NCBI GenBank assembly: GCA_934101235.1
Contig: CAKORH010000014.1
Span: 1-12,155 of the forward strand
Length of the DNA stretch: 12,155 nucleotides
DNA from: an uncultured Bacilli bacterium
GTDB lineage: Bacteria > Bacillota_I > Bacilli_A > RF39 > UBA660
Reading direction: 5' to 3'
In this document: positions 7,619 to 12,155 of the stretch, in pieces
How positions within the stretch are numbered: position 1 is the stretch's first letter
Layout: each line of letters opens with the position of its first letter
Made by a program: the position numbers and the translations under genes
Notes under the pieces: model-generated
The model's database searches: none
What the model was told of the DNA's origin: nothing
Seen by the model: the letters and a program-made list of their open reading frames with translations, nothing else

Positions 7619-8227
7619 ATGAATATTAATGTTAGAAATTTAGATTTGGGTTATAATCAATGCGAAGGTTTAAACACACTTTCTAAAACTAGTGGAGAAA
7701 ACATTATTAGTAATTTAGGAACTGATATAACTAATTTGAAAGCACATTGGGTTGGTAACGATGCAACTGAGCATATTAATAACTTAATTAAAGTATATAA
7801 TGCTTTAGTTGCTGTTGTTACTGATGCCAAAAGTGTTACATCTGCTGCAGGTAATGCTATAATAGCTATTCAAGAAGTAAGGAGAAGTAATGGAGGAAGT
7901 GGACCAGTAGGTGAACCATTATCTAATGAAGCACCTAATTCAATGAGTATTCCTAATAATGAAATAACTACTGAATATAGATGTGAACCTGCTGCTAGAA
8001 GTGATTATACACAATTAGTTCAAATTTGTTCTGATTTTATGAGTTTTAAAAATAATTTTCAATCACAAAAGGATGAGTTGTTGTCAAATTGGACTGCAGG
8101 TGCTAATAGAGAAAATGCTGTAAGATGTTTTGATGATTTTATGAGTAATACAGAAACTTATAATAAATATTTGGCTGAGGCTAGAGATAATTTAGAGATT
8201 GCAGTTAATAATTTATCACAACTATAA
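7619..8227 (+). CDS. Tandem WXG100-like protein (two fused ESAT-6/YukE hairpins), putative T7SS substrate
   Basis: WXG100 proteins are about 100-residue helical hairpins with a Trp-x-Gly turn, secreted as dimers by T7SS. This 202-residue protein appears to hold two in one chain. Repeat 1 (about 12-92) has the turn Trp44-Val-Gly46 between two helices. A linker rich in Gly, Pro, Asn and Ser follows (about 93-130). Repeat 2 (about 133-202) has Trp158-Thr-Ala-Gly161, a turn with one extra residue, again between helices. There is no signal peptide or membrane segment, and no YxxxD/E signal in the C-terminal tail. Four Cys residues are visible. A near-perfect AAGGAGG (7602-7608), 10 bases before ATG 7619, predicts high translation, and the gene ends in tandem TAA stops. 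It lies directly after essC, where esxA/yukE-type genes often lie. The WXG-like character is fairly clear; the fused-dimer reading is inference. Confidence 0.75.
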   Translation: MNINVRNLDLGYNQCEGLNTLSKTSGENIISNLGTDITNLKAHWVGNDATEHINNLIKVYNALVAVVTDAKSVTSAAGNAIIAIQEVRRSNGGSGPVGEPLSNEAPNSMSIPNNEITTEYRCEPAARSDYTQLVQICSDFMSFKNNFQSQKDELLSNWTAGANRENAVRCFDDFMSNTETYNKYLAEARDNLEIAVNNLSQL

Positions 8228-8249
8228 TAAAAGTGGTTCAATTAAAAAG

Positions 8250-8285
8250 CAAATAAATTTGATTTAGTTTATTTGTTTTTATTTT
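8250..8285 (+). terminator. AT-rich terminator or attenuator after the WXG gene
   Basis: Arms CAAATAAA (8250-8257) and TTTATTTG (8268-8275) form an 8-bp stem with a 10-base loop, followed by TTTTTATTTT (8276-8285). With only one G-C pair the stem is weak, so partial readthrough into the DUF4176 gene is likely. No convincing promoter is seen between it and ATG 8309. Confidence 0.6.
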
Positions 8286-8308
8286 AAATATAGGAGGAAA
8301 ATTTAATT

Positions 8309-8611
8309 ATGAAAGAAAAAAAATATGATAAGTTTTTGCCTTTAGGTAGTATAGTTTTATTAAAGGGTGCTACAAAAAGATTAATGATAACTGGATTTTG
8401 TGTAACTCCAAATGATAATAAAAATGTAATATATGATTATAGTGGTTGTTTATATCCTGAAGGTATAATATTAACAGATCAAGTTGCATTATTTAATCAT
8501 GATCAAATTGATAAAATTTATATGATTGGTTATTCTGATGAAGAAGAAAAAGAATTTAAAACAAAGTTAGTTAGTGCTTTAAATGATAATCAAAGAATTA
8601 ATAATGGCTAG
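8309..8611 (+). CDS. DUF4176 family protein, T7SS-associated
   Basis: This 100-residue soluble protein matches the DUF4176 pattern: an opening LPLGSIVLLKGATKRLMITGF (about 10-30), a central YDYSGCLYPEG (42-52), then FNHDQIDKIYMIGY (62-75) and an acidic, charged helical tail. DUF4176 proteins are small cytosolic proteins found beside T7SSb genes and LXG toxins in Firmicutes; their precise role is not something I can state from sequence. It has no membrane segment or signal peptide. AGGAGG at 8292-8297 supports ATG 8309. Its last 8 bases overlap the next gene's start (ATGGCTAG). Position after the tandem WXG gene suggests a chaperone-like or accessory role in substrate handling, which is inference. 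No LXG toxin is encoded in the window. Confidence 0.8.
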   Translation: MKEKKYDKFLPLGSIVLLKGATKRLMITGFCVTPNDNKNVIYDYSGCLYPEGIILTDQVALFNHDQIDKIYMIGYSDEEEKEFKTKLVSALNDNQRINNG

Positions 8612-8786
8612 TTTTGATTATTATAGTCAAATGTGTAGTTATTCAAAAAGTAAGAGATTTAAAGAAGAAAAAAAGGTTATAAAATTTATATTGTTTATAA
8701 TCTTTTTTTATGATATGCAAATAAATATAATTTTAACTATTTTTTCTTGTTTATTATTTATTATTATGTTAAATTATTTTTGGTGA
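8604..8786 (+). CDS. Small hydrophobic protein, T7SS-linked, unknown function
   Basis: I do not recognise this 60-residue protein. Residues 1-27 are hydrophilic with Tyr, Ser and Lys (FDYYSQMCSYSKSKRFKEEKK). Residues 28-60 are hydrophobic and could form one long or two short membrane segments (ILFIIFFY and IILTIFSCLLFIIMLNYF), with the lysine-rich N-terminus probably cytoplasmic. The chosen ATG 8604 overlaps the DUF4176 stop by 8 bases (ATGGCTAG) and has no clear Shine-Dalgarno, which implies translational coupling. An in-frame ATG at 8583 is the alternative and would add 7 residues. Its TGA stop lies inside the ribosome site of the ABC-F gene. It could be a small membrane subunit of this secretion system, or non-functional. 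The coding call rests on tight packing and composition. Confidence 0.55.
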   Translation: MASFDYYSQMCSYSKSKRFKEEKKVIKFILFIIFFYDMQINIILTIFSCLLFIIMLNYFW

Positions 8787-8792
8787 TTATTT

Positions 8793-10376
8793 ATGCTTAG
8801 AGTAAGTAATTTGGAATTAAGATTTACAACTAAAGTTTTATTTCAAAATGTTAATTTAGAATTTAATGGAAATAATTGTTATGGAATTATAGGAGCAAAT
8901 GGTGCTGGAAAGAGTACTTTTTTAAAGATTATAGATGGTAGAATAGAACCTACTAAGGGTGAAGTTATTGTAGGTAAAGATGAAAGAATATCTACTTTAG
9001 TTCAAAATCATAATGAATATGATGAATATACAGTTATTGATACAGTTATAATGGGAAATAAAGAATTATATTCAATAATGTTAGAAAAAGATAGACTTTA
9101 TAGCAAAGAAAATTTTACAAATGAAGATGGTATGAGAGTTGCCATGCTAGAAGAAAAATTTTTATATATGAATGGTTGGGATGCTCCAAGTGAAGCTGAA
9201 AAACTATTAGATGGTCTTGGAGTAGATAAAAATGACTATAATAAAAAAATGGGCGAATTAAAAGATTCTGTAAAAGTAAAAGTTCTTCTTGCAAGTGCAC
9301 TATTTGGCAATCCGGATATATTATTATTGGATGAACCTACTAATGGTTTAGATATTAAAAGTAAAATGTGGTTAGAAGAGTTTTTAATTAATTTTGATAA
9401 TACTATATTAGTGGTTAGTCATGATAGAGCATTTTTGAATAAAGTCTGTACTCATATAGTTGATATTGATTATGAGAAAATTACTATGTTTTTAGGAAAT
9501 TATGATTTTTGGTATAAATCAAGTCAATTAATTCAACAACAAATGAAGGACTCTAATAAGAAAAAAGAAGAGAAGATAAAAGAATTAGAAGACTTTATAC
9601 GTAGATTTAGTGCTAATGCTAGTAAAAGTAAACAAGCTACTAGTAGAAAGAAAGCTTTAGAAAAAATTCAACTGGATGATATTAAACCTAGTAGTAGAAA
9701 ATACCCTTATATAAATTTTGATATGGAAAGAGCTTTAGGAAATGATGTTATTATAGTTGATAATGTTTCTTATAAAGATATATTAAAGAATGTGAGATTT
9801 GTTATAAGAAAGAATGATAAGATTGCATTAATAGGTAATAATGAAATAGCAAAAACTACATTATTTAACATTATTAATGGTAATATTAAACCTGATAGGG
9901 GTGAAATAAAAATTGGTTCAACAGTAAAAATTTCATATTTTGAAAAAAATCATGATAAATATTTTTTAAATAATTTAGATATGATGAGTTGGTTAAGACA
10001 ATACAGTGACAGTACAGATGACACTTTTATTCGTGGCTTTTTAGGAAGAATGTTATTTTCTGGAGAAGAAGTATTTAAAAAAATAAATGTATTAAGTGGT
10101 GGAGAGAAAGTTAGATTAATGTTTTCTAAAGTTATGTTAAATCATGGTAATGTTTTATTATTAGATGAGCCTACTAATCATTTAGATATGGAAAGTATTA
10201 CATCCTTGAATGAAGGACTAGAGAGATATAAAAGTAGTATTTTGATTTCTACTTTTGATGAAGAAATTATTAATACAGTTTGTAATAGACTTATAGAAAT
10301 AAAAAAAGATGGTACTATTAGAGATAAAGAAATTAGTTATAGTGAATATGTTCAAAAATTTGGAATTGATATGTAA
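8793..10376 (+). CDS. ABC-F family ATPase, YkpA/YbiT-like
   Basis: ABC-F proteins are soluble twin-ATPase factors without membrane domains that act on ribosomes as translation factors. The 527 residues show ABC1 with Walker A GANGAGKS (34-41), a signature replaced by LKDSV (156-160), Walker B Asp180-Glu181 in DEPTNGLD and an H-loop His210 (SHD). An inter-domain linker follows with the YkpA-like stretch RRFSANASKSKQATSRKKAL. ABC2 has a degenerate Walker A GNNEIAKT (348-355), an intact signature LSGGE (434-438), Walker B Asp458-Glu459 and Phe488 where the H-loop His belongs. A degenerate second P-loop also occurs in YkpA relatives, so it is partly a family trait. The start ATG 8793 follows GGTGAT (8782-8787), which overlaps the previous stop codon, so translation is probably coupled. 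No arrest-peptide leader or antibiotic-resistance context is seen. Confidence 0.93.
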   Translation: MLRVSNLELRFTTKVLFQNVNLEFNGNNCYGIIGANGAGKSTFLKIIDGRIEPTKGEVIVGKDERISTLVQNHNEYDEYTVIDTVIMGNKELYSIMLEKDRLYSKENFTNEDGMRVAMLEEKFLYMNGWDAPSEAEKLLDGLGVDKNDYNKKMGELKDSVKVKVLLASALFGNPDILLLDEPTNGLDIKSKMWLEEFLINFDNTILVVSHDRAFLNKVCTHIVDIDYEKITMFLGNYDFWYKSSQLIQQQMKDSNKKKEEKIKELEDFIRRFSANASKSKQATSRKKALEKIQLDDIKPSSRKYPYINFDMERALGNDVIIVDNVSYKDILKNVRFVIRKNDKIALIGNNEIAKTTLFNIINGNIKPDRGEIKIGSTVKISYFEKNHDKYFLNNLDMMSWLRQYSDSTDDTFIRGFLGRMLFSGEEVFKKINVLSGGEKVRLMFSKVMLNHGNVLLLDEPTNHLDMESITSLNEGLERYKSSILISTFDEEIINTVCNRLIEIKKDGTIRDKEISYSEYVQKFGIDM

Positions 10377-10377
10377 T

Positions 10378-10406
10378 TTGACATTATTTTCTTACTAATA
10401 TATAAT
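10378..10406 (+). promoter_or_regulatory. Consensus sigma-A promoter of the transporter gene
   Basis: Perfect TTGACA (10378-10383), exactly 17 bases, perfect TATAAT (10401-10406). It begins one base after the ABC-F stop codon. The transcript would start near 10413, about 18 bases before the TTG start codon, leaving room only for the Shine-Dalgarno. No operator-like repeat is obvious around it. Confidence 0.85.
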
Positions 10407-10418
10407 CTTTTTTAGTTT

Positions 10419-10425
10419 GGGGTGA
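10419..10425 (+). promoter_or_regulatory. Ribosome binding site deciding a TTG start
   Basis: GGGGTGA lies five bases before TTG 10431. The alternative GTG at 10422 is inside the site. Starting at TTG gives MKEIIFDTLIDG, the N-terminus expected for this transporter family. Confidence 0.7.
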
Positions 10426-10430
10426 ATTGT

Positions 10431-11273
10431 TTGAAAGAAATTATATTTGATACTTTAATTGATGGAGTTAAATTATTACCTTTCTTATTTTTTGCATTTT
10501 TAATAATTGAGTTAATTGAACATAAATTTGATGAAAAAACTAAAAAAATTATTACTAAATCTGGTAAATATGGACCTATTATAGGTAGTTTACTTGGTTT
10601 AGTTCCTCAATGTGGTTTTTCTGTAGTTGCAGCAAATTTATATATAACACGTGTTATTTCATTAGGAACTATGTTTTCTATTTATTTAGCAACTAGTGAT
10701 GAAATGATACCAATTATGATAAGTCATAATGTTAGTATAAAGGTTATTGTAACTATTTTAATTATTAAATTAATTAGTGGTATGTTTTTTGGATTTATTA
10801 TAGATAGATTATTTTTTAGAAAAACAAATAGTAATTATAATTATGAAATATGTGATAAAGAACATTGTGATTGTAAACATAGTATATTTATTTCTAGTTT
10901 AAAACATACTTTTAAAACTTTTATCTTTATAATATTAGTTAGTTTTGTTTTAAATGTTGTTATGGAATATTTTGGTAGTAAATTAGTAAGTAATATATTT
11001 ATGAAAAATAGTTTGTTTGGACCTTTTATTGGATCATTAATAGGTTTAATACCTAATTGTGCTTCAAGTGTTATTCTTACAGAATTATTTTTACAAAATA
11101 TTATAAATTTTGGTACATGTATTGCTGGATTAGTATCAGGTTGTGGTATTGCGCTTGTTGTTTTATTTAAAACTAATAAAAATATAAAAGAAAATTTATT
11201 TATATTATTAAGTTTATATTTGATAGGAGTACTAGTAGGTATAATTGTTAATTTAATGGGTATTATAATATAG
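10431..11273 (+). CDS. Putative metal/oxyanion efflux membrane protein (PF11449/ArsP_2-like)
   Basis: This 280-residue polytopic membrane protein resembles the family annotated as arsenic efflux protein or putative manganese transporter (PF11449); substrates of the family are poorly established. Roughly eight hydrophobic segments fall into two homologous halves. Each half carries the same signature: GPIIGSLLGLVPQCGFS (Cys61) and GPFIGSLIGLIPNCASS (Cys210). This suggests an internal repeat with the two Cys-containing loops meeting at a substrate site. Between the halves is a soluble Cys/His cluster, Cys141, His145, Cys146, Cys148 and His150, a plausible metal-binding or sensing loop. The TTG start is set by GGGGTGA and by family N-termini. 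It has its own consensus promoter and only a weak possible terminator before hsp20. The direction and nature of transport are inference. Confidence 0.8.
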   Translation: MKEIIFDTLIDGVKLLPFLFFAFLIIELIEHKFDEKTKKIITKSGKYGPIIGSLLGLVPQCGFSVVAANLYITRVISLGTMFSIYLATSDEMIPIMISHNVSIKVIVTILIIKLISGMFFGFIIDRLFFRKTNSNYNYEICDKEHCDCKHSIFISSLKHTFKTFIFIILVSFVLNVVMEYFGSKLVSNIFMKNSLFGPFIGSLIGLIPNCASSVILTELFLQNIINFGTCIAGLVSGCGIALVVLFKTNKNIKENLFILLSLYLIGVLVGIIVNLMGIII

Positions 11274-11287
11274 TACTCTATTTTTTT
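11270..11287 (+). terminator. Weak possible terminator after the transporter gene
   Basis: ATAG (11270-11273), loop TACT, CTAT (11278-11281), then T-run 11282-11287. The 4-bp stem is very short. A competing longer pairing exists between GAGTACTA (11227-11234, inside the gene) and TAGTACTC (11271-11278). Transcription may continue into hsp20. Confidence 0.3.
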
Positions 11288-11295
11288 ATATAAAA

Positions 11296-11322
11296 TTAGC
11301 ACTTATACTTGACAGGTGCTAA
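11296..11322 (+). promoter_or_regulatory. CIRCE operator (HrcA binding site) before hsp20
   Basis: The left arm TTAGCACTT (11296-11304), 9-base spacer and right arm AGGTGCTAA (11314-11322) match the CIRCE arms at 8/9 and 7/9 positions with exact 27-base geometry. Its spacer ends TTGAC, as in the htpG operator. Confidence 0.88.
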
Positions 11323-11336
11323 AATAGTGGTATAAT
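11309..11336 (+). promoter_or_regulatory. Sigma-A promoter of hsp20
   Basis: TTGACA (11309-11314), 16-base spacing, TATAAT (11331-11336). The -35 lies across the CIRCE spacer and right arm, as in the htpG promoter. Transcription would start near 11343, just before AAAGGA (11347-11352). Confidence 0.82.
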
Positions 11337-11362
11337 TATAATTGTGAAAGGAAGAGAGATAT

Positions 11363-11752
11363 ATGAGTTTAATACCTAGAAAGTATTATTTAGAAGATTT
11401 TTTTGAAGATTTTGCAAATTCTAAGGAGACAGTAATGAAATGTGATATTTATGAGAAAGATGGTAAATGTAATATTGAAATAGATGTACCAGGATTTGAT
11501 AAAAAAGATATTAATATAGAATGTAAAAATGGTTATTTAACTATAACTGCTAAAAAGGAAGAAAAACATGATGATAAAGATAAAAACTATATTAGAAAAG
11601 AAAGAAGTTATGGTGAATATAGTAGATCATTCTATGTTGGAGATGTAGACACTGATTTAATTAATGCTAAATTTAATAATGGTACATTATGTATTACTGT
11701 TCCTAAAGAAGAAAAACAAGATAACAAAGCAATCATAGAAATTGGAGATTAA
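11363..11752 (+). CDS. Hsp20 / alpha-crystallin small heat-shock protein
   Basis: Small heat-shock proteins are ATP-independent cytosolic holdases that assemble into oligomers and bind unfolding proteins. At 129 residues it is slightly shorter than typical bacterial Hsp20. After a short N-terminal arm (about 1-25, with the family-like DFFEDF) comes the alpha-crystallin domain: IEIDVPGFDKKDINIE, the acidic, lysine-rich loop around KHDDKDKNYIRKERSYGEYSRSF, and the signature AKFNNGTLCITVP (102-114). The tail carries the oligomerisation I-x-I motif Ile125-Glu-Ile127. AAAGGA at 11347-11352 supports ATG 11363. A CIRCE element overlapping the promoter implies control by HrcA together with htpG. It is a single gene closed by a hairpin terminator that includes its own stop codon. 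Family assignment is secure. Confidence 0.96.
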   Translation: MSLIPRKYYLEDFFEDFANSKETVMKCDIYEKDGKCNIEIDVPGFDKKDINIECKNGYLTITAKKEEKHDDKDKNYIRKERSYGEYSRSFYVGDVDTDLINAKFNNGTLCITVPKEEKQDNKAIIEIGD

Positions 11753-11768
11753 TTTAATCTCTTTTTTT
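11745..11768 (+). terminator. Intrinsic terminator of hsp20
   Basis: GAGATT (11745-11750), a 5-base loop, AATCTC (11756-11761), then seven Ts (11762-11768). The hsp20 stop codon TAA (11750-11752) lies within the hairpin. Confidence 0.8.
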
Positions 11769-11855
11769 ATACAATTTTAAAAAATTTGTTTGTTATTTCT
11801 GTTAATTATTTTATAATTTTAAAAAAATGTATTATAATCATATTAGGTGATGTAA

Positions 11856-12155
11856 ATGAAATCTTGTGTAATTATTTATAATCCTAATAGTGGGAAAACA
11901 ATGAAGGAAGAACATTTGAAGGCTGCAAAGTCTATATTAACTGAATATGGTTATAATTTAAAAATTATTCCTACTCAATATAGAGGACATGCAAAAGAAA
12001 TAGTTAGTCATATTGATAAATGTGATTTGGTTATTAGTGTTGGCGGAGATGGTACATTTAATGAAGTAGTAACGGGTAATATGCAAAGAAGTGAAAGATT
12101 AATAGTTGCAAATATTCCTATTGGTACTACAAATGATGTTGGAACTATGTTTGGT
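11856..12155 (+). CDS. Diacylglycerol/lipid kinase family protein (YegS/BmrU/DgkB-like), 3'-truncated
   Basis: The first 100 residues of a lipid kinase with the DAGK catalytic fold run off the right edge. These enzymes phosphorylate diacylglycerol or related lipids at the cytoplasmic membrane face using ATP. Visible motifs are the N-terminal strand and loop IIYNPNSGK, the nucleotide-binding GGDGTFNEVVTG and PIGTTNDVG, the last corresponding to the family's PxGTxND motif. The start is ATG 11856 behind AGGTGAT (11844-11850). A possible -10 TATAAT at 11833-11838 lies just upstream, without a good -35. The gene follows the hsp20 terminator, so it is an independent unit. The family is clear; whether it is DgkB-like or another YegS-type lipid kinase cannot be settled because the C-terminal lipid-binding domain is missing. 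Confidence 0.92.
   Translation, partial: MKSCVIIYNPNSGKTMKEEHLKAAKSILTEYGYNLKIIPTQYRGHAKEIVSHIDKCDLVISVGGDGTFNEVVTGNMQRSERLIVANIPIGTTNDVGTMFG

Noticed and set aside
7652..7669. YxxxE pattern (Tyr12 to Glu16) in the tandem WXG protein as a T7SS secretion signal
   Set aside because: The known signal lies in the C-terminal tail after the second helix. This copy is near the N-terminus and is likely chance.
8612..8792. Frameshifted remnant of a larger T7SS helper gene after DUF4176
   Set aside because: Other frames show stops quickly and no continuation of a helical WXG-like protein, so a small intact membrane protein is simpler.
10422..10430. GTG at 10422 as the transporter start
   Set aside because: It lies inside the GGGGTGA ribosome site, and the extra residues Met-Asn-Cys do not fit the family N-terminus.
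10841..11302. 153-residue minus-strand open frame opposite the transporter gene
   Set aside because: It is the shadow of a strongly coding + strand gene in AT-rich DNA, with low-complexity Ile/Lys/Leu/Asn-rich sequence and no ribosome site or family resemblance. The minus-strand frames at 2328-2510, 4753-4938 and 9115-9300 were rejected likewise.
1..12155. Mycoplasma-type code with TGA as tryptophan, suggested by the extreme AT content
   Set aside because: Tryptophan is encoded by TGG at conserved sites, no real gene has in-frame TGA, and the 60-residue ORF ends in TGA just where the next gene's start signal begins.
1..12155. Insertion sequence, prophage or attachment-site boundaries around the T7SS locus
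   Set aside because: No transposase, integrase, tRNA gene or flanking direct repeats were seen, and base composition looks even across the window.

Overview
This window comes from a strongly AT-rich Gram-positive-type genome, most likely a low-GC Firmicute or a Mollicutes-related Bacillota lineage. The signs are AGGAGG/GGTGAT ribosome sites, CIRCE heat-shock operators, a type VII secretion (T7SSb) gene set, a YkpA/YbiT-type ABC-F protein and the standard code. TGA is used as a stop, TGG encodes Trp, and no in-frame TGA is seen. Every clear gene lies on the + strand. Two genes are cut by the window edges: rubrerythrin at the left (5' end missing) and a YegS/BmrU/DgkB-type lipid kinase at the right (3' end missing). 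No gap without a gene exceeds about 145 bases. I see no tRNA, rRNA, CRISPR array or insertion sequence.

Left flank (1-2540): the end of a rubrerythrin gene with its terminator, then htpG (bacterial Hsp90) behind a promoter built into a CIRCE operator, then a terminator. Centre (2560-8786): a compact T7SSb-like locus behind its own predicted promoter. It encodes an EsaB/YukD ubiquitin-like protein, a full-length EssC (two FHA-like domains, two membrane segments, three ATPase domains of which only the first keeps both Walker motifs), a 202-residue protein that looks like two WXG100 helical hairpins joined by a Pro/Gly/Asn linker, a DUF4176 protein, and a 60-residue hydrophobic protein that overlaps it. 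EssB, EssA and EsaA are not encoded here. Hairpins before and after the WXG gene suggest it is expressed separately from its neighbours.

Right flank (8793-12155): an ABC-F ATPase with one ATP site apparently degenerate, translationally coupled to the small membrane protein. Next come a PF11449-type putative metal/oxyanion transporter with its own near-consensus promoter, an Hsp20 chaperone behind a second CIRCE/promoter, and the lipid kinase.

Functionally, an HrcA-controlled chaperone pair (htpG and hsp20) and a peroxide-defence gene bracket a streamlined secretion module. EsaB and EssC would be the cytosolic regulator and motor. The tandem WXG protein is the likely secreted substrate or co-substrate. 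The DUF4176 and small membrane proteins are candidate accessory factors. The most unusual element is the fused WXG protein inside a locus lacking the usual membrane partners.
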